A DNA stretch of 64,000 bases, taken from contig ONOE01000018.1 in assembly GCA_900319365.1 (NCBI GenBank), positions 1 through 64,000 of the forward strand, given 5' to 3'. The translations under genes and the position numbers were made by a program. The notes under the pieces were generated by a model. It was not told where the DNA came from, ran no database searches, and worked only from the letters and a program-made list of their open reading frames with translations. This DNA comes from an uncultured bacterium. Lineage in GTDB: Bacteria > Cyanobacteriota > Vampirovibrionia > Gastranaerophilales > Gastranaerophilaceae. Numbering within the stretch: position 1 is the stretch's first letter; each line of letters starts with the position of its first letter. Shown here piece by piece: positions 49,026-57,384 of the stretch.

Positions 49026-49616
49026 TCATCCTCTTACGTTTTCTTTTATAATTTTTTTATAAATATCTAATATTTTCTGCGGAATAGTTTTAATTTTATA
49101 GTTGTTAATTTCTTCAAACAATTCATTGTCTATTTTATCATCCATTGAAAACATATAAATTATTTTTTGCCCTTCTAATTTTTTCAAAGAGTTCAAAAAA
49201 TCTTCAAAACTGTCATTTATAAAATTATAATAAACACATAAATATTTATCTTTTTTGTTAGATTCAAAAATTTTATAATCTTCTTGTTCTTCCTTTAAAT
49301 TATAAATATTTTCTTTTAAACATAACATTTCAGTACATTTGTATGTTAAATTCACCTTTAATTGTTCAGTATTTTCAGAATTTTTAATAAAGTCAGTTTT
49401 GAAATATTGAAGATTTCCACCCAATCCTTCTATAAATTCACCACTTCCATTTTTATTGTATCCATTTATCACTTTTTCAATTCTTGGATAACATACTTCT
49501 GTACAAATATTATTTTCATTATTTGTGCAAAGTATAAAATTTCTATTGCCATGATCTTTTTTGTTTAATGTTAAGACTGCTTGTGCTGTAGTCCCTGAGC
49601 CTGCCATAAAATCCAA
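49026..49616 (-). pseudogene. Type III methylase (Mod), C-terminal fragment
   Basis: The frame opens abruptly in LDFMAGSGTTAQAVLTLNKK (methyltransferase motif I, SAM binding), followed by the C-terminal domain with KDKYLCVYYNFINDSFEDFL. In beta-class type III Mods the catalytic DPPY motif and recognition domain come before this part, and both are absent; a stop codon lies 4 codons upstream. So the 5' two thirds are gone at about 49620. Its 3' end is 1 base before the Res start, the normal mod-res order, so it was once an intact system. Confidence 0.85.
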
Positions 49617-49628
49617 TATGCCTTAAAA

Positions 49629-50070
49629 TTGTTCTGCATGAGAACTACAAACAATATAACAATCAAAAGGAATGGCATTTTTGATTCTCAATTGCAAATT
49701 TCTTATTGGGCAGAGTGGATGATTACCGAAAAAGGAAGAAAGGTTTATATCCGCAGAGATATTAACGCTTATCAAGAAGCTTGGGTATTTGATGCTCAAA
49801 CAGATGAATATTTAGGCAAAGCAAATGCAAATCAGCCTGCATCGTTCTTAGCAAATACGGATATCGAAAAGAGCGAATACCAAAAACAAGTTGCGATTAA
49901 GAATAAAGAAAAGAAAATTTTAAAATCATATATTAAGACAAAATATAATCCTACAAACGAGGATATTGTTGAAAATCTGATTAATAGTCTTGATAAAGTT
50001 GATTTCAAATCAAACGTAAAAGTATCAAAAATATCTAATACAAAGATGGATATGGTTGTAAAAGAGGAAA
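49629..50070 (+). pseudogene. Mu-type transposase fragment (C-terminal part)
   Basis: The frame encodes the beta-barrel C-terminal domain of Mu-family DDE transposases: ITIKRNGIFDSQLQISYWAE, GRKVYIRRDINAYQEAWVF and DAQTDEYLGKANANQP, then a Lys/Asn-rich tail. The catalytic DDE core is missing. The 5' boundary abuts the truncated methylase and the 3' boundary joins rsmD at about 50070 (the last 12 codons of the open frame are antisense rsmD). It is a broken element left after insertion or deletion. Confidence 0.75.
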
Positions 50071-50074
50071 AGAA

Positions 50075-50461
50075 TAACAATTCTATTCCTGAAAAATATG
50101 GAGGATCAATATAAATAACATTAAATTTTTTATTCAATTTTGCACAAGTTTTTAAACTATCACCCAATATTAACTTTAAATCATTCTCTTTTTCATATTT
50201 TTTGAAATTAGATTTAGCGATAGAATAAACTTTTTTATTTTTCTCAATAGAAACAACCGTAGAAAACCCTCTAGATAAAGCTTCTAAACCCATAATTCCA
50301 GAACCTGCATACATATCAAGAAAACTTGAGCCCTCAAAATCGACAAGACATTGAAGAGTATTGAAAACGCTCATACGAACCTTTGATAATGTTGGGCGAG
50401 TGATATTTTCATCTGGAGCAGTAATTTTCTGCCCTTTGTATTTTCCTGCGGTAATATTCAT
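50075..50461 (-). pseudogene. rsmD: 16S rRNA m2G966 methyltransferase RsmD, 3'-truncated
   Basis: The first 129 residues are textbook RsmD: MNITAGKYKGQKI, TRPTLSKVRMSVFNTL, FLDMYAGSGIMGLEALSRG (SAM site) and IYIDPPYFSG (N-P-P-Y-type catalytic motif). The sequence then leaves the family and continues as the antisense of the transposase fragment (to 49832 in the raw frame). Normal length is about 180-190 aa, so the C-terminal 55 residues are lost. The catalytic motif is kept, but the fold should be incomplete. A second intact copy elsewhere is possible. coaD, a common downstream neighbour, is absent. Confidence 0.85.
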
Positions 50462-50487
50462 ATGTGAATATTTTACTACAAAATATC

Positions 50488-50706
50488 CTATATAATAAAA
50501 TTAAATAACTCTTGAATCGGTAATTTTAAAGCATTGGCAATATTTTCGACATTTTTGATAGTAACATTAGTTTCTCCTCGCTCAATCATGCCAATAAAAT
50601 TTCTATTCAAATTGGATAATTCCGCAAGTTTTTCTTGAGAAATCTTGGCTTTTTGCCTTTCTATCCTTATTTTTATACCTAACTTTGATACCGTATCCTT
50701 ATTCAT
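50488..50706 (-). CDS. XRE-family transcriptional regulator
   Basis: 72 aa, a single Cro/C1-type HTH: LGIKIRIERQKAKISQEKLA, ELSNLNRNFIGMIERGETNV (recognition helix) and IKNVENIANALKLPIQELFN. The size fits controller (C) proteins of restriction-modification systems and small phage repressors. Given the type III remnants nearby it may be a former RM controller, or regulate the divergent prepilin gene. AATAACTATTATAT and AATAACTAATATAATAG in the shared promoter region are candidate operators. Confidence 0.8.
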   Translation of the reverse strand: MNKDTVSKLGIKIRIERQKAKISQEKLAELSNLNRNFIGMIERGETNVTIKNVENIANALKLPIQELFNFII

Positions 50707-50730
50707 ATAAATATTTTAATAACTATTATA

Positions 50731-50760
50731 TTGACTTTCTACCTAATATATGAATATAAT
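50731..50760 (+). promoter_or_regulatory. Promoter of the prepilin gene
   Basis: TTGACT (50731-50736), 18-bp spacer, TATAAT (50755-50760), 28 bases before the ATG. Two AATAACTA-type words flank it, so the XRE protein may act here. Confidence 0.65.
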
Positions 50761-50788
50761 AACTAATATAATAGTCTTGGAGGATTAT

Positions 50789-51505
50789 ATGAAAAAAGCC
50801 TTTACGTTGGCAGAAGTATTGATAACATTAGGAATCATTGGGGTTGTTGCGGCAATAACAATACCTTCGCTTATCACAAAATACCAAAAGAAGGTAATAG
50901 AAACAACCTTAAAAGAAGATTACTCTATAATGGCTCAAGTTAACAGAATGATGATTGCCAATGAAGTAGATTTTGATATGTCGGCCGCTGACGGAAGTGA
51001 TGCCGCAATTCAAGCATGGTTTAAAGAAAATATGCTCCCTTATATGCAAATATCCAATGTATGTTACAACGGTAAAAAAGGTTGTTGGAGTAACGGCTCC
51101 CAAACAAAAATGCTAAATGGAGCAGCTTTTGGAGATTGCAGAGCAGGATATGGCTGTGGAGCAAACTGGGTTTCATATATAATGAATAATGGAACAAAAG
51201 TAGCCTTAGATATTGGAAATAATAGCCAATTAAAAACAATTTTCGGGATTGATTCAGAAGCTGAAACATGTTTAAAAATATACGTAGATGTCAACGGAGA
51301 TAAACCACCAAATAAATTTGGAATAGATATATTTTTAATGACATTCACCGATGAAGGATTTGTTCCCGCAGGAGTGAATAAAAATATGAGTCAATTAAAA
51401 CAAAGTTGTTCTAAAGGCGGAAATGGTTACTGGTGTATGACATATGTAAAAAACAATGGCTGGAGCATTCCTGAAGATGTATGGAAATTAAGAAACAGTA
51501 AATAA
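50789..51505 (+). CDS. Type IV prepilin-like protein
   Basis: 238 aa, started at MKKAFTLAEVLITLGIIGVV (50789; ribosome site TTGGAGGA). The class III signal with KKA/FTLAEVL cleavage and the hydrophobic N-terminal helix is characteristic of pseudopilins processed by PilD. The rest is a large globular Cys-containing domain (CYNGKKGCWSNG, CGANWVSYIMNNGTKVALDI) found repeatedly in Gastranaerophilales, where many paralogues occur. It could be a minor pilin, pseudopilin or surface protein. No other pilus gene is adjacent. Confidence 0.85.
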   Translation: MKKAFTLAEVLITLGIIGVVAAITIPSLITKYQKKVIETTLKEDYSIMAQVNRMMIANEVDFDMSAADGSDAAIQAWFKENMLPYMQISNVCYNGKKGCWSNGSQTKMLNGAAFGDCRAGYGCGANWVSYIMNNGTKVALDIGNNSQLKTIFGIDSEAETCLKIYVDVNGDKPPNKFGIDIFLMTFTDEGFVPAGVNKNMSQLKQSCSKGGNGYWCMTYVKNNGWSIPEDVWKLRNSK

Positions 51506-51613
51506 TTTTATCCATTAGATTATAGCTTACAGGGCAATCATCTTCCTTGCTTAAATTTTTTGTTTAATATAAAATACCCGTGTAGAAGTGGTACTATAAA
51601 AGGAGATTTTATT

Positions 51614-51722
51614 ATGTCAAGAAAACCAATTATCGCAGGAAACTGGAAAATGAATTTACTTCAATCAGATGCTAAAGCATTGTATGAAGGAATCAAAGCA
51701 TTTGTAGATAAATTCAGTGCAA
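51614..51722 (+). pseudogene. tpiA: Triosephosphate isomerase 5' fragment
   Basis: ATG at 51614 after AAAAGGAGATTTT; SRKPIIAGNWKMNLLQSDAK is the TpiA start (the N-x-K catalytic Lys motif GNWKMN) and continues ALYEGIKAFVDKFSAI. It breaks at about 51722, where the serine-recombinase element begins, leaving 36 of about 250 residues. No downstream half is present in the window. Confidence 0.85.
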
Positions 51723-51726
51723 TACG

Positions 51727-51760
51727 CCCCTTATTTGTGATATAATACGCAGATAAGGGG
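51727..51760 (+). promoter_or_regulatory. Promoter inside an inverted repeat, upstream of the serine recombinase
   Basis: CCCCTTAT (51727-51734) and ATAAGGGG (51753-51760) flank a -10 TATAAT (51741-51746). The symmetrical position suggests an operator or recombinase site at the element end. Confidence 0.5.
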
Positions 51761-51768
51761 TGTTTATT

Positions 51769-53304
51769 ATGCCAAAGAAAAAAGCTAGTATTATTGATAC
51801 TAACAAGGCAGTAGCATATATTCGGGTATCATCGCAAGAACAAGAGAAGGGTTATTTTCTTTCTGCACAAGAAAAGCTGTTGCGTAAGTATGCGGAAGAT
51901 GAAGGATATGAAATTGTAGAATTTTTCAGAGAGGCGATGAGTGCTAAAACTTCTGGTCGAAAGCAATTTAACCTTATGCTTAAATACTTAAAAGCCCATA
52001 ACGATGTAAATAAACTACTTGTAGAAAAAACAGACCGTATAACTCGTAATTTTAAAGATGTTGTTACTTTGGATTCTATCGAGGGGTTAGAATTACACTT
52101 TGTTAAAGAAGGTTCTATCATTTCCGAAAAATCAAAGAGCCAAGATAAAATGATATATGGTCTAAGAGTGGTACTGTCAAAACAATAAATTGATAACTTT
52201 AAGGAAGAAGCTGAAAAAGAAATTTTGGCGAAGATTGAAGAAGGTGTTTATCCATCAATAGCTCCTGTCGGTTATTACAATACTATGGATAAGAGAGGTA
52301 GGCATATAATAGCTGTTGATGAAGATAAGCGAAGGGTCGTACAAAAAGCCTTTTCACTGTATGCTTCTGGTGATTATTCAGCAAAAACCATCAATGACAT
52401 GCTTTATCCAGAAGGGCTAACAAATAGAAATGGGAATAAACTAGCAAAATCAACAGTAGAAAGAATGTTTAAGAACATTTTCTATATTGGGCAATTTGAA
52501 TTTAAGGGGTTTGTATGCACAAATGCTCAACACGAAGGTATTATTGATATAGATACATTTAATGCTATACAAGAACGATTAGGTGGTGTTGTAAGAGCAA
52601 GAACTCACGATGTTCAATTCCCATATCAAGGGTTATTTAGATGTGGTATGTGTGGGGGGCTTGCTTACTCCAGAACTAAAGAAAAAGAAAAGTGGCAAAG
52701 AGTACATATATTATCATTGTAATGATACACACAAAAAGGGTTGTAAGAAATTATTTATATATCCCAAACTTCTATAGATGAAATTATAATTAAGTTATTA
52801 AAAAGCTTTAGTATATCGAAAGAGTTATTTGATTCCATAAAAAGCTTTATTAAAGAAATTCATGACGATAAGCACGATTATCAAGAAAAGACAGAGGCTA
52901 GTATTACTAGGAAGATAGAGCAAGTAAATAAACGTATAAGACAAGCCTATGAAGATAAATGTGATGGCACAATAGATGAGGATTTTTGGAGAGAGATTAA
53001 CAAATCATACCATGCCGAAAAGACAGAATTAATTGAAGCTCTACACAGAGTAAATGAGGCTGATGTTAGATTCTACGAAACATGTGAGAAGTTATTAAAG
53101 TTTGCAAGAAATGCACATCAGATGTTCTTAAACGGCTCAGTTGAAGATAAACGATTTATTACGCAAACAGTATTATCGAACGCTACATATTATGACGGAA
53201 ACTTTGATGTAGAGCTACATCCAGCATTTGATACCTTATTTAGGTTAGCCAAAGAAAGCAATCATCAAAATTCAACTATCGATGTAAAAGAACAAACAGT
53301 TTGA
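51769..53304 (+). pseudogene. Large serine recombinase, decayed
   Basis: The N-terminal resolvase domain has the catalytic Ser in VAYIRVSSQEQEKG and the EKTDRITRNFKD block. The recombinase domain (VYPSIAPVGYYNTM, AKSTVERMFKNIFYIGQFEF) and zinc-ribbon start (CGMCGGLAYSRT) follow, then a C-terminal coiled coil (to KEQTV). Reading requires one stop codon at 52186-52188 and a double frame change near 52690-52750. It was a large serine integrase that landed in tpiA, and is now dead. The zinc ribbon's second half (YYHCNDTHKKGC) is in another frame. Confidence 0.85.
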
Positions 53305-53314
53305 TTTTTTGTAA

Positions 53315-53410
53315 CAGGATGTTTGACCCCTCACCCCACCCCCCTCTCCGATTGGAGAGAGTAGAATTTCAATGTAAGCGAAATGCGAACATTAAAAATT
53401 CGGTGAGGGT
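53315..53410. repeat. Composite repeat after the recombinase
   Basis: CCTCACCCC, CCCCTCTCCGATTGGAGAGAG and AATTCGGTGAGGGT match blocks of the 15.6 and 31.5 kb islands. The host repeat sits at the scar. Confidence 0.65.
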
Positions 53411-53498
53411 AATATTTTGTAATATTGGGGTAAAAATTAGGCAATTTTTGATTAGAAAAATACTTTATATAAGCATAGGGGATAATAAGGAATTTTCT

Positions 53499-54296
53499 AT
53501 GGGAATAGCCAAAATAGCACTTAATTTTATGGTTAAAAATGGCAAGGGTGAACTTGTTAAAAGTTTGCTATGTCATACAAAACCACCTAAAATACCGAAT
53601 ATACAAGGATTGAAATATGCACCAAAACTAACTGAAGATGTAGTTCAAGTATCTCATTCTTTAAGTAATTTTAGTCAGAAATCAGTAGAGATACTAAAAG
53701 ATGGGACAAAAAAGGTTACTGGGCAATTAAAGTGGCTGACTAAAGATGGAAAACCGTTAGAATACACTCTTGAAAAACAATATAAAACGAGTAAAGATAG
53801 CACAGACATACTTTATAATGTTATGGACAAAGATGGAATCGCTGTTGGAGAATGGTTTGGTTATGTAAATTATACCAATGGTAAAAATACTTTACACGGA
53901 TACTCTCTATATACTAATTTATCAAGTAAAGATACTCGTGGACTTGGTACTGAATTAAAAAAATTAATACTAAAAGATGCAAAAGAATATAATTGTGAAA
54001 GTATAGACATTCTTGCTTCTTTTGAGTCTCACACATTCCATAATAAAATGGGCTATAAGTGCGATATTAATGAAACATATTTAGACCCTATTTTAGCAAT
54101 ATTAAAAAGAATGAGAAAAGTGGACACTTTTCCTATGTTTAATGAAAGAATTGATTTAGCTTTAAAGGATAAAAATATACCTCAATTAAATAAATTAATA
54201 GATGACATGTTAACCGAAGCAAACTCTCAAGGTTTAAGGTCAAGTGAAATAGGAATATCGCAAATTAAAATTCCAATGAAATTAGACTTGCGATAA
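53499..54296 (+). CDS. GNAT-like acetyltransferase-domain protein, 265 aa
   Basis: Started at MGIAKIALNFMVKNGKGELV (53499) behind AAGGA; the longer frame to 53301 covers repeat DNA. The middle (residues 120-190) reads as a GNAT core: IAVGEWFGYVNYTNGKNTLH, SLYTNLSSKDTRGLGTELKK (CoA pyrophosphate loop R-G-x-G) and IDILASFESHTFHNKMGYK. The first 100 and last 70 residues have no recognised fold. Function unknown; similar proteins are common lineage-specific genes here. Confidence 0.6.
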   Translation: MGIAKIALNFMVKNGKGELVKSLLCHTKPPKIPNIQGLKYAPKLTEDVVQVSHSLSNFSQKSVEILKDGTKKVTGQLKWLTKDGKPLEYTLEKQYKTSKDSTDILYNVMDKDGIAVGEWFGYVNYTNGKNTLHGYSLYTNLSSKDTRGLGTELKKLILKDAKEYNCESIDILASFESHTFHNKMGYKCDINETYLDPILAILKRMRKVDTFPMFNERIDLALKDKNIPQLNKLIDDMLTEANSQGLRSSEIGISQIKIPMKLDLR

Positions 54297-54381
54297 ATAC
54301 AATTTCAAGCAAGGTTCGAACCCTGAAAGCCCTTATCGTTCCTAACGAAAAAGCACCCGAAGGTGCTAATTCAGCTCGTAG

Positions 54382-54431
54382 GGTAGACTTCAGTCTACCG
54401 AATATCTTGAAAAGGTTGACTAAAGTCAACC
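54382..54431. repeat. Two adjacent REP-like hairpins
   Basis: GGTAGACT/AGTCTACC (54382-54399) and GGTTGACT/AGTCAACC (54414-54431), 8-bp stems with 2-base loops separated by 14 bases. The GTAGGG flank resembles the island motif CACCCTAC in reverse. Confidence 0.7.
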
Positions 54432-54441
54432 CTACTTTTGA

Positions 54442-54499
54442 GTGCAAATTTGTGCAAAAGTGTGCAAGAATAGTGCAAAAAATGAGTAAAAAAGTGCAA
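54442..54499 (+). repeat. Five phased GTGCAA boxes
   Basis: GTGCAA at 54442, 54452, 54462, 54473 and 54494: spacing 10, 10, 11 and 21 bases, one side of the helix. TTGCAC words at 46126 and 46162 resemble it. Confidence 0.65.
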
Positions 54500-54518
54500 A
54501 GAAAGTCACTTTTGGAGT

Positions 54519-54600
54519 AGTTTGAGTCAACTCATTTCCGACCTTGTTGTAAAAGAACACATGGAAAGGATAACTTTAACACCTAGTTTGACTCTTTCGG
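54519..54600 (-). repeat. GGTCGGAA-type repeat (copy 4)
   Basis: On the minus strand: CCATGTGTTCTTTTACAAC, AAGGTCGGAAATGAGTTGAC, matching parts of copies 1-3 including TGTTCTTTTACA. Confidence 0.55.
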
Positions 54601-54685
54601 GCAACTAAACATTTAGATTATCGTTTTAATGTACACATTTTTTACTAAAAATCCTGTCAATTCCTGTACAAAGTATAAAAATAAC

Positions 54686-54722
54686 AAAAGTGCCGAATTT
54701 ATCAATAAATCCGACACTTTTT
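54686..54722 (-). terminator. Terminator of hup
   Basis: A 17-bp stem with two G-T pairs (AAAAGTGYCGAATTTAT around a short loop) and a T tract on the minus strand, 20 bases after the HU stop. Confidence 0.8.
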
Positions 54723-54741
54723 AAGTATTTTTCAAAAAGAA

Positions 54742-55014
54742 CTATTTTACTAATTCTTTGAATTTTTTACCTGCTGAGAATGCAGGAACTTTTTTAGCGG
54801 CAATTTTTAAAGTAGCACCTGTTTGAGGGTTTCTGCCTGTTCTAGCAGCACGTTGTCTACGTTCAAAAGTACCGAAACCAACTAATGTTACTTTTTCACC
54901 TTTTTTAACTGTTTTTTCGATAGTATCGATTGTTGCAGTTAAAACTTCACCTGCTTCTTTTTTTGAAACTTTTGCTACCTTTGCAATTTCAGCAACTAAT
55001 TCTTCTCTGTTCAT
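54742..55014 (-). CDS. hup: DNA-binding protein HU
   Basis: 90 aa, normal length. MNREELVAEIAKVAKVSKKE, VLTATIDTIEKTVKKGEKVT, the core GFGTFERRQRAARTGRNPQT (the DNA-grasping beta arm with the family signature) and KIAAKKVPAFSAGKKFKELV. Nucleoid-associated dimer that bends DNA. A single-copy type with no IHF-like changes. GGAAAGGGG upstream gives the ribosome site. Confidence 0.97.
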   Translation of the reverse strand: MNREELVAEIAKVAKVSKKEAGEVLTATIDTIEKTVKKGEKVTLVGFGTFERRQRAARTGRNPQTGATLKIAAKKVPAFSAGKKFKELVK

Positions 55015-55091
55015 TATAGTCCCCTTTCTTATTTACTCCTCACCATGAGGATAATTAATTATATATAATAATAGCCAAATAAATCAATATC

Positions 55092-56309
55092 TTAATAAAT
55101 TAAAGTTGGTGAGGTCATAAATCCCTGTTTGTTTGGGACATCTTTATTAGTAAAACCAACCTTTATTTTATTACGACCGAACCGTTCTTCAATTCTGTCA
55201 ATTGCTTTACCAAGTCGTTCGCTTTTTTCTTTCTTAACCTGATCCTCAAAGAGATTAAGTTGTTCATTTGCAGTTATATTAAAATCTTCCAAAAGAATTC
55301 CTACACTCCTATAAAGGATACTCGGAGAATACATCATCTCTAAAAGTTCAAATGCCGTTTTAGATATGTTCAATTCAAAGTCAGTTGGGTTTTCAAGTTT
55401 AGCCTCTAAAAAGCCACATTTAAAATCTTTTGTTTTTACAATAACCCCAATCGTATTGCATTTACACCCTGCCTGACGAAGTCTCCGGCATGCAGAGTGA
55501 ATATGAACTTGCAGTTCATTCTTAATATAATCAAAGTCAGATGTAAATTCAGGAAACGATTGCGTGTCGCAGATAGATTTTGGAGGCGGCGGATTATTTA
55601 CGATTGGAATTATGGAATGACCTAATAATTCATATTTTGTCGTTAATCCGTTCTTGCCAAAGTTCCTCTTCATCCACTCGTCATCTTTGCTTACAAATTC
55701 GCTTGCAGTTCTTATACCGAACCTTTGAAGTCTTAAAGTTAATCTTCCGCCAATTCCCCACACCTCCGATGCATCTACATCTTGCAGGTATTTTTTAGAT
55801 TTTGATTTACCTAATAAAATAATCCTGTCTTTTGTTGTTTTGGCTCTATCAGATGCAAGTTTAGCGAGAGTTTTTGAACGGCTTATTCCAATACTAACCG
55901 GCATACCAACTTCATTCCAAATTCTATCCTGAATGTATTTTGCCATAGTATAGTAATTTTTATTATAAACTTTGACAAGTCCCGTTACATCAACGAAAGC
56001 CTCATCAATAGAATAAATCTCTACATTCGGGCTCAAATCTTTTAGAATATACATTATTTGTTTTGATATTGCTAAATAATTGTGGTGGTTTGCGACCATA
56101 TAAATACAATTCGGGTGTTCTTCAACGGCTTTGAATAGAGGATCGCCCATCTTAATCCCCATTGCTTTTGCCTCTTTGGAGCGAGCAATAACACACCCTC
56201 TCTCACTTGATACAACACAAAGAGGTTTGCAGTTTAATTCAGGATTTAATTTTCTCTCGCAACTACAAAAGAAACTGTCGCAGTCAACGAGAGCAATATA
56301 TTTACTCAT
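55092..56309 (-). CDS. umuC: Y-family DNA polymerase, UmuC type
   Basis: 405-aa translesion DNA polymerase V-like catalytic subunit. IALVDCDSFFCSCER (first metal Asp), VEIYSIDEAFVDVTG (S-I-D-E catalytic acidic pair), VSIGISRSKTLAKLASD and VWGIGGRLTLRLQRFGI (HhH) mark fingers/palm and thumb. The C-terminal little-finger domain (about 230-370) and a clamp-binding-like end (EQLNLFEDQ, near 355) follow. It overlaps the small gene 56302 by 8 bases. The S24 repressor divergent upstream implies DNA-damage induction. Confidence 0.92.
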   Translation of the reverse strand: MSKYIALVDCDSFFCSCERKLNPELNCKPLCVVSSERGCVIARSKEAKAMGIKMGDPLFKAVEEHPNCIYMVANHHNYLAISKQIMYILKDLSPNVEIYSIDEAFVDVTGLVKVYNKNYYTMAKYIQDRIWNEVGMPVSIGISRSKTLAKLASDRAKTTKDRIILLGKSKSKKYLQDVDASEVWGIGGRLTLRLQRFGIRTASEFVSKDDEWMKRNFGKNGLTTKYELLGHSIIPIVNNPPPPKSICDTQSFPEFTSDFDYIKNELQVHIHSACRRLRQAGCKCNTIGVIVKTKDFKCGFLEAKLENPTDFELNISKTAFELLEMMYSPSILYRSVGILLEDFNITANEQLNLFEDQVKKEKSERLGKAIDRIEERFGRNKIKVGFTNKDVPNKQGFMTSPTLIY

Positions 56310-56523
56310 AAGAATATCTCACCGATTTTGTTCGCCAGTCGTAAATCTTCCTCAATAAAGAAACTTCTAATAAAAGTCCTCGTTTATATTTTCGGATATG
56401 CCATTGAAGATAACCAAGAGCAGAGTCTATGCTTGCAGTTTTGAATTTAACAATCCGCTCACAGTTTTTCATTTGTATGAGTTGATAAAGGGCATTAACT
56501 TTTTGTCCATGGGCATCAAACAT
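56302..56523 (-). CDS. Small protein encoded just before umuC
   Basis: 73 aa: FDAHGQKVNALYQLIQMKNC, then a basic stretch HIRKYKRGLLLEVSLLRKIY. There is no known fold. The overlap with umuC, and the operator and divergent S24 gene on the other side, imply one SOS operon. GAAAGGAAATAT precedes the ATG. It might help UmuC load or fold, which is a guess from position. Confidence 0.6.
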   Translation of the reverse strand: MFDAHGQKVNALYQLIQMKNCERIVKFKTASIDSALGYLQWHIRKYKRGLLLEVSLLRKIYDWRTKSVRYSYE

Positions 56524-56572
56524 ATATTTCCTTTCTTGATAGTCGAGATAGTTTGCAAAATTAAAATTAATA

Positions 56573-56604
56573 TAGTAAACTATTTATATAATAATAGTTT
56601 ACTA
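56573..56604. promoter_or_regulatory. Operator palindrome of the SOS module
   Basis: A perfect 12-bp inverted repeat (TAGTAAACTATT, 8-base spacer TATATAAT, AATAGTTTACTA) midway between the divergent repressor and umuC-operon starts. A half-site, ATAGTTTGC, lies at about 56549. Length and symmetry fit a LexA/CI-like dimer; the spacer contains a -10-like TATAAT. Confidence 0.8.
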
Positions 56605-56632
56605 ATAATCTAAAAAATGTCAAGAGGTCATT

Positions 56633-57289
56633 ATGCCAAAGTACGCAAAAACAGAACAGACAAACACTACAGTCAAATATTGCTATGAAGAAATCCTGAA
56701 GTTTAATCCTAATTTTGAAAAGAAACAACTTGCAGTTATTATCGGAAGTACGAAACAAAACATAGGACAAAGGATTAACAGGGACAGTAAACTTTCAAAA
56801 AAGGAAAGCGATTTATTAAAAGTGTGGCTAGAGGATAACGGGCTTCCAACAAAGATGTTAAATGTTGCAGTTATAAATGACTCTACCGTTCAAGTTCCTG
56901 TAAGAAGTGAAGTTGAATTAAGTTGTGGCACAGGTACTTTTGCCAATGCTGATTTTGTATCTGATACAATCGGACTTGATATTAATTTTATAAGAAGTTT
57001 TGGAGGAAATCCTAAAACCATTTCCGTTGTATTTGCACGAGGTAATAGTATGGCAGATAGGATTGAATCCGGGGATGCCTTAATCGTTGATGAATCTAAA
57101 ACATATATTGTGAACGGCAAAGTTTATGCCTTTGTTTATGATTCTGAATTATATTGTAAGCAATTAAACAAAACTAAAGACAGTATTATGGCTATTTCAT
57201 TTAATAAAGAATATGAACCGTTTGAAATAGATAAAACAAAACAATTTGCAGTTGTTGGGCAAGTTATAAGTGCAATGAAAAAAATATAA
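56633..57289 (+). CDS. S24/LexA-family self-cleaving repressor
   Basis: 218 aa. N-terminal HTH-like part (about 25-70, KKQLAVIIGSTKQNIGQRIN) and a C-terminal peptidase S24 domain. The cleavage site is probably Cys-Gly in VELSCGTGTFANADFV (about residue 97), the catalytic Ser in ARGNSMADRIESGD and the Lys in YCKQLNKTKD. RecA filament-stimulated cleavage would release the 32-bp operator in front. Resembles phage CI and UmuD hybrid repressors. It controls umuC and its small partner. Confidence 0.85.
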   Translation: MPKYAKTEQTNTTVKYCYEEILKFNPNFEKKQLAVIIGSTKQNIGQRINRDSKLSKKESDLLKVWLEDNGLPTKMLNVAVINDSTVQVPVRSEVELSCGTGTFANADFVSDTIGLDINFIRSFGGNPKTISVVFARGNSMADRIESGDALIVDESKTYIVNGKVYAFVYDSELYCKQLNKTKDSIMAISFNKEYEPFEIDKTKQFAVVGQVISAMKKI

Positions 57290-57294
57290 GAAAA

Positions 57295-57346
57295 GTGGGA
57301 GAAACTGGTCTCCCACGAAATAACGAAATTAAGCATTTTTGCTTAA
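57295..57346. terminator. Two hairpins between the S24 gene and the TIR-like gene
   Basis: GTGGGAGA/TCTCCCAC (57295-57316) follows the S24 stop, and TTAAGC/GCTTAA (57329-57346) with A/T tails lies before the convergent TIR-like gene. Together they probably terminate both transcripts. Confidence 0.6.
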
Positions 57347-57384
57347 AAAAATTTTATTTATTTTAGTTCACCTAATATCGTATA

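Noticed and set aside
46736-49616. Functional type III restriction-modification system
   Set aside because: Res is intact but the methylase lacks the DPPY and recognition parts, so a working system is not supported by this window.
49832-50074. rsmD reading frame downstream of residue 129 as a real C-terminal domain
   Set aside because: This portion is the antisense of the transposase fragment and no longer resembles RsmD.
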